Shown: in pieces, positions 56,108 through 64,000 of the stretch
Numbering within the stretch: position 1 is the first letter of the stretch
How the letters are laid out: the number at the start of each line of letters is the position of its first letter
DNA from: JAHEJN01 sp963787285
GTDB lineage: Bacteria; Actinomycetota; Acidimicrobiia; Acidimicrobiales; JAHEJN01
NCBI GenBank assembly: GCA_963787285.1
Contig: CAWBCM010000013.1
Coordinates: forward strand, 124,001-188,000
Length of the DNA: 64,000 bases
Direction of reading: 5' to 3'
Position numbers and translations under genes: made by a program
The notes under the pieces: model-generated
The model's database searches: none
Told to the model about the DNA's origin: nothing
Seen by the model: the letters and a program-made list of their open reading frames with translations, nothing else

Positions 56108-56683
56108 ATGTCGATCGAGGTTCGGCCGGCGACGGTCTTCGAAGACGTGAAGACCGTTCTCGGACCCAAACGACCCGACGCAAACGTGTGTTGGTGTTTG
56201 AGCTATCGCCTCACGTCGTCGAAAGAGAACCGCGAGCTCCTGGGCCCAGCACGGGGCGAAAGAGTGCAACAGCTGGTGCAGCAAAGCCCTCCGCCTGGAG
56301 TGCTCGCCTATGACGAGGACGAAGTGGTCGGTTGGGCCGCCGTGCATGCCCGAGCGGAGACGAGCTTTGCCCGCAACAGGAAGATTCCACATGTCGACGA
56401 CCTCGACGTCTGGTCGGTGTGGTGTATCCGGGTGCGGCCCGGCCACCGCAGGGAAGGCATTTCACACCACTTGCTCGCCGGGGCGGTCGAGTTTGCTCGC
56501 GCGAACGGTGCGGTCGCGATCGAGGGTTATCCGCTCGACAACAGAGGAGCCAAGATCGACTCGACCATGGCCTACGTCGGCACGATGGCTCTCTTCGAGA
56601 AGGCAGGTTTCGTGAAGGCCACCGACACCGATTCGATACTCAACGGCTTCCCACGCGTCCTCATGCGACTCGACCTTCGCTGA
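56108..56683 (+). CDS. GNAT family N-acetyltransferase
   Basis: A 191-aa acetyltransferase. CIRVRPGHRREGISHHLLAGAVEFARANGA is the acetyl-CoA binding loop (R-x-x-G-I/V-S) and following helix. The strand before it (DLDVWSVWC) and the last part (ALFEKAGFVKA) match the fold. An N-terminal cysteine-bearing segment NVCWCLSYR is typical of a GNAT subgroup that follows FE(D/E). The acceptor is unknown. It is convergent with the SRPBCC gene. Confidence 0.85.
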   Translation: MSIEVRPATVFEDVKTVLGPKRPDANVCWCLSYRLTSSKENRELLGPARGERVQQLVQQSPPPGVLAYDEDEVVGWAAVHARAETSFARNRKIPHVDDLDVWSVWCIRVRPGHRREGISHHLLAGAVEFARANGAVAIEGYPLDNRGAKIDSTMAYVGTMALFEKAGFVKATDTDSILNGFPRVLMRLDLR

Positions 56684-56722
56684 CGTTAGGAAGGACACTC
56701 CCAGCAGCCAATCGACCTGCGG

Positions 56723-57259
56723 TCAGCTCGATACAAGTTCATCCATGGTGTTCAGCGAGGACGTGAGACCGGCGGCGGACTGTTCCATGAACGTCTCGGG
56801 GTCCTCGGGATGAGGCAGGTTGACCTGCATGGTCATCTTCGTGAATCCGTCACCGACGGGTTCGAACGTCAGTGTCTGGGCGGTCGGAGGGCCCGTCGGA
56901 TCTACTTCGCCCATGACGAACCACTCGTCGGCATCGAGGCGATCTGGTCGGTCGACACCGGTGTAGGTGCCGTGCCAGGCCATCTGTCCGTGTTCGGGGA
57001 TCACCATCTCGTAGTGGTAGCGGCCGCCCTCGACCGGGTCGGACTCGCACACGGTCAGCTCTGAGCCGGTCGGGGCGCCCGACGGGAACCAGACACGAAG
57101 GTCGGCAGGGTCGGTGAACGCTCGGAAGACGCGGTCGGGAGGCGCACCAAAAGTGCGGACACATTGATAGGACAAGCAGTCGTCACTCAGCTCGAACTGA
57201 GCCGATCCGCGTCGGGCGTCGAGTGTCGCGAGGTCGGGTTGCAGGGTGGGGTCAGTCAT
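56723..57259 (-). CDS. SRPBCC/AHSA1 domain protein
   Basis: A 178-aa START-like helix-grip protein. The RTFGAPPDRVFRAFTDPADLRVWFPSGAP start and QMAWHGTYTGVDRPDRL strand are typical of the AHSA1 subfamily. The C-terminal helix (ETFMEQSAAGLTSSLNTMDELV) closes the cavity. It binds a small hydrophobic ligand in most relatives. It is 12 nt behind an ArsR gene, a pair seen widely in actinobacteria, with an AAGGAG ribosome-binding site. Confidence 0.87.
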   Translation of the reverse strand: MTDPTLQPDLATLDARRGSAQFELSDDCLSYQCVRTFGAPPDRVFRAFTDPADLRVWFPSGAPTGSELTVCESDPVEGGRYHYEMVIPEHGQMAWHGTYTGVDRPDRLDADEWFVMGEVDPTGPPTAQTLTFEPVGDGFTKMTMQVNLPHPEDPETFMEQSAAGLTSSLNTMDELVSS

Positions 57260-57271
57260 GGGTAGGGCTCC

Positions 57272-57604
57272 TTAGGTGGGTGGGGATTCGGGATCGGTCG
57301 AGACGAGTTCGTCCAAGGTGTCGAAGCGGGCCTTCCACACGTCGTCGAAGGAGGCAAACCAGTCGTGGGCTGCCTGCAAACCGACGCCGTCGAGTCGGTA
57401 GTGGCGGTGTCGACCCTCAGCACGAACAGAAACGAGCATCGCGCTTGCAAGAACCTTCAGGTGCTTGGACACCTGCGGCTGGTTGAGCCCCGACGCACGC
57501 ACGAGTTCGGACACCGTGGACTCATCCTGTTGGTGCAGCAACTCGAGAAGGCGTCGCCGGTTCGGTTCGCCCACCGCGTCGAGAACAACGTGTGCACCGA
57601 TCAT
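57272..57604 (-). CDS. ArsR family transcriptional regulator
   Basis: A 110-aa winged-helix regulator. LDAVGEPNRRRLLELLHQQDESTVSELVRASGLNQPQVSKHLKVL is the classical ArsR start and recognition helix; RAEGRHRHYRLD is the wing. No metal-binding ELCVCDL motif is seen, so a non-metal signal is likely. It is leaderless (see promoter) and co-transcribed with the SRPBCC gene, probably regulating itself. Confidence 0.9.
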   Translation of the reverse strand: MIGAHVVLDAVGEPNRRRLLELLHQQDESTVSELVRASGLNQPQVSKHLKVLASAMLVSVRAEGRHRHYRLDGVGLQAAHDWFASFDDVWKARFDTLDELVSTDPESPPT

Positions 57605-57610
57605 GCCGAA

Positions 57611-57639
57611 ACCCTATATATGCCTCATGAGGAATGCAA
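57611..57639 (-). promoter_or_regulatory. promoter and operator of arsR-like gene
   Basis: On the minus strand, -35 TTGCAT (57634-57639) and -10 TAGGGT (57611-57616) are 17 nt apart, and 6 nt separate the -10 from the ATG. A perfect palindrome CCTCATGAGG (57623-57632) fills the spacer and is a likely autoregulatory operator. Confidence 0.6.
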
Positions 57640-57917
57640 CTGTCATCCGCTCAGAGCGCTCTTGTCGGGTCGTTTCTCCTCGCCACACCAAGGGCTCCAA
57701 CGCCGACCCGGTCGATAACACCACTCGACCTCGCAGCCGTCGGTCACGCAGTACGGCACGTACGATCGCGCGGCGCAGCAGTGGCACCCACGCGATAATC
57801 ACGAGTCCGACCGCGACGCTCGGCGCTGCACTACTGGCGAATTCGCGCGAGCTCGACGCTGCTGAGGCCGCTCGATAACCACGTGCCCGTTCGCCGTCCT
57901 ATGCCGTCCGGGTGCCG
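57640..57917. other. gap without a confident gene
   Basis: Nothing with a recognisable domain; it lies between the arsR promoter and the end of the excisionase-like gene. Confidence 0.5.
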
Positions 57918-58151
57918 CTATCTGACTCGGCGCTCATCGATCCATCGCTCGATCTCGGCGGGGTCGAAGCGGATGAACTTCCCCACCTTGATGTAGGGGA
58001 TGCGTTCCTCAGCGACCAGTCGACGTACGAAGCGCACGGTTACGCCGAGCCGGGCCGCCGTGCCGGCGACGTCGAATAGCGCGAGTACCTGGCGATCCCT
58101 CCGGGCGCCGTGCTGGTTCGTTCCCCGATTCGATTTGGCGACAACTTCCAT
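57918..58151 (-). CDS. excisionase-family helix-turn-helix protein
   Basis: A 77-aa DNA-binding protein of the excisionase/MerR-like HTH group: FDVAGTAARLGVTVRFVRRLVAEERIPYIKVGKFIRFDPAEIERWID. The turn, the KVG...R-F wing and the terminal W-I-D helix are classic. Start chosen at the ATG at 58151; a longer open frame upstream has no conserved sequence. In an integrated element it would bend att DNA and direct integrase to excise. It lies 8.4 kb from the integrase. Confidence 0.82.
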   Translation of the reverse strand: MEVVAKSNRGTNQHGARRDRQVLALFDVAGTAARLGVTVRFVRRLVAEERIPYIKVGKFIRFDPAEIERWIDERRVR

Positions 58152-58900
58152 GTCCACGGAAGGCGGGCCGAGAGCCTCGGACGCGACAAGGATCTTCGCT
58201 GCTTGCGCCGATCTCTCACGTCCGCGCGAGCACGGAACGACTGCACCAAATTGCGCCCGAATGACCGGCACAGACTTGCTACTTCCGCAAAGGCGGACGT
58301 AGCGAGACCCCCCATGCCAGGCGCGCACAGCGCAACTGGCAAGTCTGTGCCACTCATTTCAGGGTGATCTGGTGCAGGGTCGGGTGTGGCGAAGGGGTGC
58401 TGGCGGGTTCGGTCGGGGTGGTCATGGCATCGAGGTCGGGTTCCGGAACCGGCGAGGGTAACTCGTTCGTGTGTGTCGCAGTGATCAGAGACCGGTGGGA
58501 TGGTCTGTGGCCATGATGTGAGGTGTTTCGGGGTGTTCAGGTTGACGCCGGGGCTCTCAGCGCCGGCCCGAGTGCTGCGGTGGCCGCGTCTGGGTCCGGT
58601 CGTGTTGCTCCTTGTGGGGTCTGGGACTTGATGAGGGAAGGAGCCACATAGCGCCGGACGCGACAGATCGTGTTGGTGCAGGTCTGCACCGGCGACTGCA
58701 CCGACGGCGTCAACGGGGCCTTTCGGTCGCCCGTGGTGTCAGCCTGGGCTTCATTCTTACGTGCAGGATCCCATTCACACCGTTCGCCGTCTGACCAGCA
58801 CTTATAGGACGCCACGCCACCCGCCGGACGAGCCGGCGGCAGCGTTAACTCTTCGGCTGACCCGCGACGCGCTGAGCGCAGCGCCAGCGGCTCGACCCGT
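58152..58900. other. stretch without a confident gene
   Basis: 749 nt. A short minus-strand frame (58354-58425, 23 aa, MTTPTEPASTPSPHPT) could be a gene fragment, and a larger minus frame (58537 upward) includes a Cys-rich piece (YKCWSDGERCEWDP), but no complete gene can be supported. It may be a decayed part of the element next to the excisionase gene. Confidence 0.4.
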
Positions 58901-59500
58901 TCAGTTCGGTGGGGCGAGTGATTCGCCCGTGTGGACGTGCTTCGACACCTTGAGGGTGCCATCGTCGTCGACGATTGTGAGGGTGCTGGTTCCGACCCTG
59001 CCGGCCGACGGGTAGATGGCGGCAGTGATTCTGTTGTCGAACTCGACCGTGTAGGGGTCGGTTCCTGTCGTGACGTAGTCGCTGAGCAACTCGATGTCCC
59101 AGTCGATTTCGTCGAGAACCCGGTCGATGTCTCGAGCCTGATCTGCCGGCGAGACCTGACCCTGATCGGAGACAAATCGGTAGTCATCGGTGACGATCGC
59201 GAGAAATGCCTCGCTGTCACGAGCGTCGTAGGATCGGAGGTACTCGTCGGCGACGACGCGGAGCTCATCGGAGACATCGGTGGCCGACTGGTCTTCGACC
59301 GTTGTCGCAACCGGCTCGGTTGTTGTCGGCGCGGTGATGGCGGTGGTTGGCGTCGTGGCGACCGGTGTTTCCGCAGTTTCTGGACTGTCAGAACTGCATG
59401 CTCCCGCGGCAACGGTGAGAACACCCGCCGCCAGGCCGACGAACACCCGCTGGTTCCACGTCCTCTCGTTCTTGTTGTTGGTCTTTCGGCTGCTGTGCAT
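58901..59500 (-). CDS. lipoprotein with SnoaL/NTF2-like domain
   Basis: A 199-aa lipoprotein. Signal and lipobox (VLTVAAGAC) give a lipidated cysteine near residue 35. A Thr/Pro/Val-rich linker (about 36-75) is followed by a predicted NTF2-like fold (ELRVVADEYLRSYDARDSEAFLAIVTDDYRFV), with a C-terminal sheet (GTSTLTIVDDDGTLKVSKHV). It is next to the AfsR-like gene in the same direction, 80 nt downstream, and may be controlled by it. Confidence 0.75.
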   Translation of the reverse strand: MHSSRKTNNKNERTWNQRVFVGLAAGVLTVAAGACSSDSPETAETPVATTPTTAITAPTTTEPVATTVEDQSATDVSDELRVVADEYLRSYDARDSEAFLAIVTDDYRFVSDQGQVSPADQARDIDRVLDEIDWDIELLSDYVTTGTDPYTVEFDNRITAAIYPSAGRVGTSTLTIVDDDGTLKVSKHVHTGESLAPPN

Positions 59501-59580
59501 CGCGCTCTCCTTGTTGAGATTCCGGTTCGATGCACATGGTGATCACTGGTGGTGAGGGACACGTGAGGTTCGGCTGAGGC

Positions 59581-62500
59581 TCACATCGTGCGGGTCGCTT
59601 GGGTGTCGATGTCATGGACCCGGGCGGTGCTGATCACTTGGGCTGCCAGGTCACGCACGGTCGCCACGTCCAGCAACGCGCCGTGCGTGGTCAGCCGCTC
59701 GAATTCCCGATGTCCGACCAGTGCGCTCGCCCGGGCTGAACGCTCCTTGCGGTGGTGTGCCCAGTCCGGTAGCCACAAGAATCCGTGGTGATCCCTGTGT
59801 TCCTCGCTCGCACCGTCCAGCACAACGGCGGAAACGGTGTCACCGGAGGCAGCAGCGAGCTCGGCGGTTGCGCCGAGCACCAGGGCGAGACTCCATGTGT
59901 CATTCCATCCGATCGAGATCTCGAGCGCCTCGCTCAGTGGCTCGGTCGCGTCCTTTGCCCGATTCATTGCCATGGAGCAGCGGCCGACGTCGCAGAGAGC
60001 TTGGGCGATGCTTTGGCCAAGGCCTCGTGCGGCGTCGAGTGCCCGGGTCGCGCATGCGTCAGCCTCGTCGATGTCGCCGAGGGCCAGAGCAATGCTCACC
60101 ATGTCGCTGAGACCGTGGAGCGCCAGCGCGGGCCGGCCGAGTGCGGTCAGCGCGGCAGTTGACTCGCGGAGCAGTTGGCGCGCGCCCGAGAGGTCACCGC
60201 GTCGGTGGGCGAGCAAACCGCGACACTCGGTGGTCCAGGCCCGGATCTGAGGAAGATGGGTCCCGGTTGTGATCGCGTCGAGTTCGGGAAGCAGTCTGTC
60301 GGCCTCGGCGAACTCGCACAGTGTTACTGCCGCACGGACGTGGTCGATCAACAGCCTGGGGCGGGTGGGATCGTTCTTCGCGACGAGCTCCTCCAGCGCC
60401 CGAGCTGTCAACTGGAGAGCGCCTCGTTCGTCGCCGATCGCGTCGAGATAGGCCGATCTGGCCACCACCGCGAGCGCCATGAGCTCGCGCGAGTTTGCTC
60501 TCTGCGCCTCGGCGGTCATCTGTTCGGCCAGTTCGAGCGCCCGCGGTGGATTTCCCGTGTAGGCATGACGAATGGCCAGCGCTTGTTGAATCTCGGCTCG
60601 AGCCAGAGACGGAGCGGCGTCGCTCAGCTCGAGAATCGATGGGAACCATCTGAGAAACTCGTGGCCCTGGGCCGTGTTCAGCCAATGCAACCTCAGCGCT
60701 GCACCGAGGGCCAAGGCGAGGTCCGGAATGCGGGTTTCGACAGACCACTGGAGGGCCCGCTCGAAATTGGTGGCATCGGCGGCGAGCCGCTCCAATGTCG
60801 ATCCGTGATCGGGTGAGTCGTATCCCGGCTCGGAAGGGCACAGGCTGGCGAAGTGCAGCGCATGGCGTCGACGGAGTGCATCGTCTTCGCCCGATGCGAC
60901 GAGCAGCTCGCGAGCGTAGGCGCTCAATGAGACGAGCATTCCGTAGCGGCGCGGTCGCTCCCGGGTGACCGTGAGCAACGATGCGTCCAGGAGGTTGTCC
61001 ATCAGATCTACGACGTCGGCTCGGCTGATCCCCTCACCCGAACAGACGCTTTCGGCCGCTTCCATGTCGAATCCGCCGTCGAACACGGCCAGACGCCGGA
61101 ACAACGTCTGGGCATCGACATCGAGAAGTTCGTAGCTCCACTCGATCGTCGCTCGAATCGTCGAGTGGCGCTCCGCGCCGCCGGCGACATTGGACGTGAG
61201 CACACCAAGTCGGTCGTCGAGACGGGCCAACAGCTCCACTGGTGACAGCAAGCGCAGCCGGGATGCAGCCATTTCGATCGCGAGCGGCATCGCATCGAGG
61301 CGTCGACAAATCGATGCCACCACACGCGGTTCGACATCGTCGACCTCGAACCAAGGGTGAGTTTCGCGGGCCCGCTCGATGAACAATCGCACACAATCCG
61401 AATCCAGCAGTGCGGTCGGGTCGGCCGTTTCGATTTCGAGATCGAGACCAAGCGGTGGGATCGGCCAGACCTGTTCGCCCGGAACACGCAATGACCTTCG
61501 ACTCGTGGCCAGAATCGTCAGTCCCGGGCCACTGGCCAGCAGACGGGAGACTATTTCGGCGACAGCCTCTGACAGGTGCTCGCAGTTGTCGACAATCAGC
61601 AGCGACCTGCACGACCCGAGCGCGGCTGCCACCTCTCCGAGCAGCGGGCGTGTCGGATGGGCCGGGACGTCGAACACTTCTGCAATCATTCGGATCACCC
61701 CGACGTCGTCGGCGGTGTCGGCCAACTCAACCGACCAGACACCATCGGGAAACTGATCGATCAGTCGGCGACCGACCTCCATGGCGAGGGATGTCTTGCC
61801 CATTCCCCCGAATCCGGTGACGGTGACCAACCGGTTCGTCGACAGATGAGCCATCACGCTCGCCAGTTCGGTCTCGCGGCCAACGAAGCTCGCAACCCGC
61901 TGGGGGAGATTGCTGGTCGGTCGCTCCGGGCCGGCTGGTACGACGACAGGCAACTCATGGCGAAGGATCTGCGTTTCGAGACGACGCAACGCATCGCCTG
62001 GTTCGATACCCAACTCCTCACCCAGCAGCGTTCGGGCCGAGCCGTACGCGCGTAGTGCCTCTGCCTGCTGATCACCGCGGTAAAGCGCCAACATCAGTTG
62101 GGCCCAGAACCGCTCGCGCAGAGGGAACTCAACCGTCAACTGCTGCAGCTCACCGACCAGGTCGCGGTGGCGACCGAGTTCGAGATCGGCATCGATGCGA
62201 TCCTCGAGACAGACCAATCGGAGTTCCTCCAGCCGCGCGATCTCACCCTGCGCGAACTCCTCGTACCGGAAATCCTCCAACGCCTCGCCGCGCCACAGCG
62301 CCAGTGCCTCAGCCAGGACGTTCCTCGCCCGAGCGTCCTGGCCCGACGCCAACATCTCCCGACCGTCGGACGCCAACCGCTCGAAAACCGTCGCATCGAG
62401 GTCTCCGGCCGACAGAGCAAGGCGGTAGCCCCGATCGGCTGTCTCGATCACCTCGGCCTGCCGCGCCCCGTCCACCGGCCGCAAAGATTTCCGGAGCTGA

Positions 62501-62700
62501 GAGACGTGGTACCGGAGTGTCTTGACTCCACCATCGGGTGGCTCTTCGCCCCAGAGCGCCTCGCTCAACTCCTCGACCGACACAACGCGGTTCGCGTTCA
62601 CGATCAGCACACCAAGGATCAGCCGCGGTAGGCGGGCCGTGACGCGAACGTCGGCATCACCAACGCGAGCAACCAGCGCCCCCAAGAGCCGAAACCTCAT
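59581..62700 (-). CDS. AfsR/SARP-type regulator with BTAD, NB-ARC and TPR domains
   Basis: A 1039-aa transcriptional regulator. An N-terminal OmpR-like winged helix (about residues 1-95: FRLLGALVARVGDADV, WGEEPPDGGVKTLRYHVSQLRK) is followed by a BTAD (about 100-245). An NB-ARC ATPase has Walker A GFGGMGKTSLAMEVG (about 297) and Walker B SLLIVDNCEHLSEAV. TPR-like helices fill the C-terminal half. Such proteins activate secondary metabolism or stress genes. A TAGCAT -10 box (62706-62711) lies 5 nt before the ATG. It is the last gene of the island on the right. Confidence 0.9.
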   Translation of the reverse strand: MRFRLLGALVARVGDADVRVTARLPRLILGVLIVNANRVVSVEELSEALWGEEPPDGGVKTLRYHVSQLRKSLRPVDGARQAEVIETADRGYRLALSAGDLDATVFERLASDGREMLASGQDARARNVLAEALALWRGEALEDFRYEEFAQGEIARLEELRLVCLEDRIDADLELGRHRDLVGELQQLTVEFPLRERFWAQLMLALYRGDQQAEALRAYGSARTLLGEELGIEPGDALRRLETQILRHELPVVVPAGPERPTSNLPQRVASFVGRETELASVMAHLSTNRLVTVTGFGGMGKTSLAMEVGRRLIDQFPDGVWSVELADTADDVGVIRMIAEVFDVPAHPTRPLLGEVAAALGSCRSLLIVDNCEHLSEAVAEIVSRLLASGPGLTILATSRRSLRVPGEQVWPIPPLGLDLEIETADPTALLDSDCVRLFIERARETHPWFEVDDVEPRVVASICRRLDAMPLAIEMAASRLRLLSPVELLARLDDRLGVLTSNVAGGAERHSTIRATIEWSYELLDVDAQTLFRRLAVFDGGFDMEAAESVCSGEGISRADVVDLMDNLLDASLLTVTRERPRRYGMLVSLSAYARELLVASGEDDALRRRHALHFASLCPSEPGYDSPDHGSTLERLAADATNFERALQWSVETRIPDLALALGAALRLHWLNTAQGHEFLRWFPSILELSDAAPSLARAEIQQALAIRHAYTGNPPRALELAEQMTAEAQRANSRELMALAVVARSAYLDAIGDERGALQLTARALEELVAKNDPTRPRLLIDHVRAAVTLCEFAEADRLLPELDAITTGTHLPQIRAWTTECRGLLAHRRGDLSGARQLLRESTAALTALGRPALALHGLSDMVSIALALGDIDEADACATRALDAARGLGQSIAQALCDVGRCSMAMNRAKDATEPLSEALEISIGWNDTWSLALVLGATAELAAASGDTVSAVVLDGASEEHRDHHGFLWLPDWAHHRKERSARASALVGHREFERLTTHGALLDVATVRDLAAQVISTARVHDIDTQATRTM

Positions 62701-63120
62701 GGAGCATGCTAACCAAGGAGATCTTCGGGCTCTTCGACCGGACCCCTGACTTCAATGCCGGTTCGTCCGAAGCGAACGTCGAAGGCATGTGAGATTCGAG
62801 CACACCTTCGAGATGCTGCGCGCCGAGGGAGTGCGCTTCGTCCTCGCCGCCGCCAGTTGATGGCGGATCCATCCCTACTTTCTCGAAAAAGTAGGGATAC
62901 CCAGCGGTAACCAGCGGACATCATCGGTAGACGTTTCACCAGCTCAGAGGACATCAACGGCCCTACCGGCGCCCCGATCCCTAGTCCTTCACTACTTCTT
63001 GGTGGGCATCGGTCCTCGGTGACCGGCTATCGCGGGGCGACACAAGGCGATGGCGTGCCGCAGGTCGGCCCCGACGACCCGCCACAGCGCAGGTGCCGTC
63101 GGAGCCGGTCGACGAAATGA
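62701..63120. other. intergenic region with island right end
   Basis: 420 nt without a confident gene. A 23-codon frame at 62789-62860 (LRAEGVRFVLAAAS) resembles the start of glutamine-synthetase-like proteins and then stops, suggesting a broken gene start. The right att-like repeats follow at 62866-62915. From about 62940 to 63120 nothing is recognised. Confidence 0.45.
62866..62915. other. right att-like region
   Basis: Contains the 13-mer GATCCATCCCTAC (62866-62878), an 11-bp inverted repeat (62871-62898: ATCCCTACTTT and AAAGTAGGGAT, 6-nt loop) and the 15-mer CCAGCGGTAACCAGC (62901-62915). The same elements, in the same orientation, occur by the integrase at the left end. Confidence 0.4.
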
Positions 63121-63930
63121 TCAACGCCCTGACGCGGCCTGCTCGTACTTGCGCACTGCGAGCGGAGCGAACACGGCGATGATGATCACCACCCAGCCGA
63201 GCGAGTAGAGCGCGGCGTGCTCGAGCGGCCATGCCGTGGGCTCCGGCGTTCCCTCCGGGATGTTCCCGAAGTGCTCACGGGCCGCCTGGGCCACGGCTGA
63301 CACCGGGTTCCACTCGGCGAAGACGCGTAGCGGGGTTGGGAAGTCGTCGGTCGGTACGAAGGTGTTGGCGATGAAGGTCAGCGGGAAGATCACCAGCGAC
63401 GAGGCGTTGTTGATCGCTTCCACGCTGCCGACGCTCAGGCCGACGTAGGCCATGATCCACGAGAACGCATACGCGAACAGCAACACCAGTCCGAAGCCCA
63501 GCAGCGCGTTGCCGATCCCGTTGCTGATGCGCCACCCCACTGCGTAGCCTGCGGCAACCATCACGATGGTCGACAGCACGTTGTAGATGACGTCGCTTGC
63601 TGTTCGGCCGAACACGACGGCCGAGCGCGACATGGGCAGCGACCGGAACCGGTCGATGATGCCTTTCTGCATGTCGTCGGCCAGACCGAGGCCGGTGAAC
63701 GTGGACCCGAAGGTGAGCATCATGACGAAGGCTCCGCCGATGAGGAACTCCCGGTAGGAGCCGCCCTCGATGTCGATTGCGCTCCCGAAGACATAGGCGA
63801 ACAGCAGCACGAAGACGAGCGGCATGATCACCACGGCCACGAGGAGCTCGGGCATGCGCGTGATCTTGATGATGTTGCGACGGGCGACGGTTGCGCCGTC
63901 GGTGAGAGCAAGGTTGATGCGTTCCATCAC
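63121..63930 (-). CDS. ABC-2 type drug exporter permease
   Basis: A 269-aa membrane protein with six hydrophobic segments, of the DrrB/daunorubicin-resistance type. GLADDMQKGIIDRFRSLPMSRSAVVFGR is the cytoplasmic loop signature of ABC-2 permeases, and the NPVSAVAQAAREHFG segment before the last helix is also typical. It starts at GTG 63930 (or ATG 63927), with a GGAGG site, overlapping the stop of an upstream frame. It would work with the ATPase whose C-terminus lies to the right. Confidence 0.9.
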   Translation of the reverse strand: MMERINLALTDGATVARRNIIKITRMPELLVAVVIMPLVFVLLFAYVFGSAIDIEGGSYREFLIGGAFVMMLTFGSTFTGLGLADDMQKGIIDRFRSLPMSRSAVVFGRTASDVIYNVLSTIVMVAAGYAVGWRISNGIGNALLGFGLVLLFAYAFSWIMAYVGLSVGSVEAINNASSLVIFPLTFIANTFVPTDDFPTPLRVFAEWNPVSAVAQAAREHFGNIPEGTPEPTAWPLEHAALYSLGWVVIIIAVFAPLAVRKYEQAASGR

Positions 63931-64000
63931 GCGGCCTCCTTCACGAGTTGGGTCGGTTGGTCGTTGCCGGGTTCGTCTGGTCGGTTCGGGTCGGTGCTCG
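63927..64000 (-). CDS. C-terminus of ABC transporter ATPase (partial)
   Basis: Read leftward from the window edge, 23 codons (ending QLVKEAA then TGA at 63927-63929) overlap the permease start. The position, strand and GTGA overlap suggest the ATPase partner (DrrA type), of which only a polar tail is in the window. The identity is inferred from context. Confidence 0.55.
   Translation of the reverse strand, partial: STDPNRPDEPGNDQPTQLVKEAA

Larger units (their letters stand above)
48373..62915. mobile_element. putative integrated genomic island
   Basis: A region of about 14.5 kb bounded by direct repeats. It starts with a tyrosine recombinase, contains an excisionase-like HTH, and has several gene-free stretches, in contrast to the tightly packed flanks. 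Near both ends are a 15-mer CCAGCGGT-N-ACCAGC (48373-48387 and 62901-62915, one mismatch) and an identical 13-mer GATCCATCCCTAC (48399-48411 and 62866-62878). Either may be the attachment core. No conjugation or phage structural gene is seen, so it is an integrative element remnant or satellite. Cargo is metabolic and regulatory. Confidence 0.4.

Overview
The window is high-GC DNA with densely packed, overlapping genes (many ATGA or GTGA stop/start overlaps) and many TANNNT -10 boxes sitting 6-7 nt before a start codon. Together with the gene content (split PntAA/PntAB/PntB transhydrogenase, MutA/MutB/MeaB, class Ia ribonucleotide reductase, an HTH-TOBE molybdate regulator, an AfsR/SARP-type regulator) this points to an actinobacterium. 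My guess is an Acidimicrobiia-like lineage, but the sequence alone does not prove it. No rRNA, tRNA or CRISPR array was seen.

Layout. 1-4.6 kb: an alpha/beta hydrolase cut by the window edge, the transhydrogenase operon pntAA-pntAB-pntB, and a DUF1015 gene. 4.7-9.9 kb: a phosphoribosyltransferase, a second hydrolase, a D-aminoacylase-type amidohydrolase, an MFS exporter and a GNAT acetyltransferase. 9.9-13.5 kb: a homoserine-kinase-like GHMP kinase divergent from two tandem fold-type II PLP enzymes, the first frameshifted. 13.7-23.6 kb: membrane and secreted functions (neutral zinc metallopeptidase, desaturase, aquaporin, PAP2, OsmC), an L11-methyltransferase-like gene, a DHA2 exporter and an amidase. 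23.7-27.9 kb: methylmalonyl-CoA mutase with its MeaB chaperone. 27.9-33.2 kb: PIN-PhoH ATPase and nrdAB with a palindromic operator. 33.3-37.7 kb: modABC plus a frameshifted HTH-TOBE gene, MscS and a Tat-exported protein. 37.8-48.3 kb: valyl-tRNA synthetase (frame broken about 12 times), two MFS transporters, a lipoprotein, a pair of large secreted or membrane-anchored proteins of unknown function, and an acyl-CoA dehydrogenase (frame broken about 5 times) behind a tandem operator.

48.4-62.9 kb looks like an integrated genomic island: a tyrosine integrase at the left end, an excisionase-like HTH gene, short direct repeats near both ends, and lower coding density with gene-free stretches. Its cargo includes an acetoacetate-decarboxylase-like protein, a tightly overlapped five-gene cassette (DinB/DfsB-like protein, membrane protein, GyrI-like protein, squalene-cyclase-like protein, dienelactone-hydrolase-like protein), an ArsR/SRPBCC pair, a lipoprotein and a 1039-aa BTAD/NB-ARC regulator. 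To its right, an ABC-2 drug exporter runs off the window.

The most unusual observation is that the broken genes (valS, the acyl-CoA dehydrogenase, the first PLP enzyme, perhaps the HTH-TOBE gene) can nearly all be repaired by removing a single C that follows a G on the sense strand. This may be a systematic consensus error. It should be settled before these genes are called pseudogenes.
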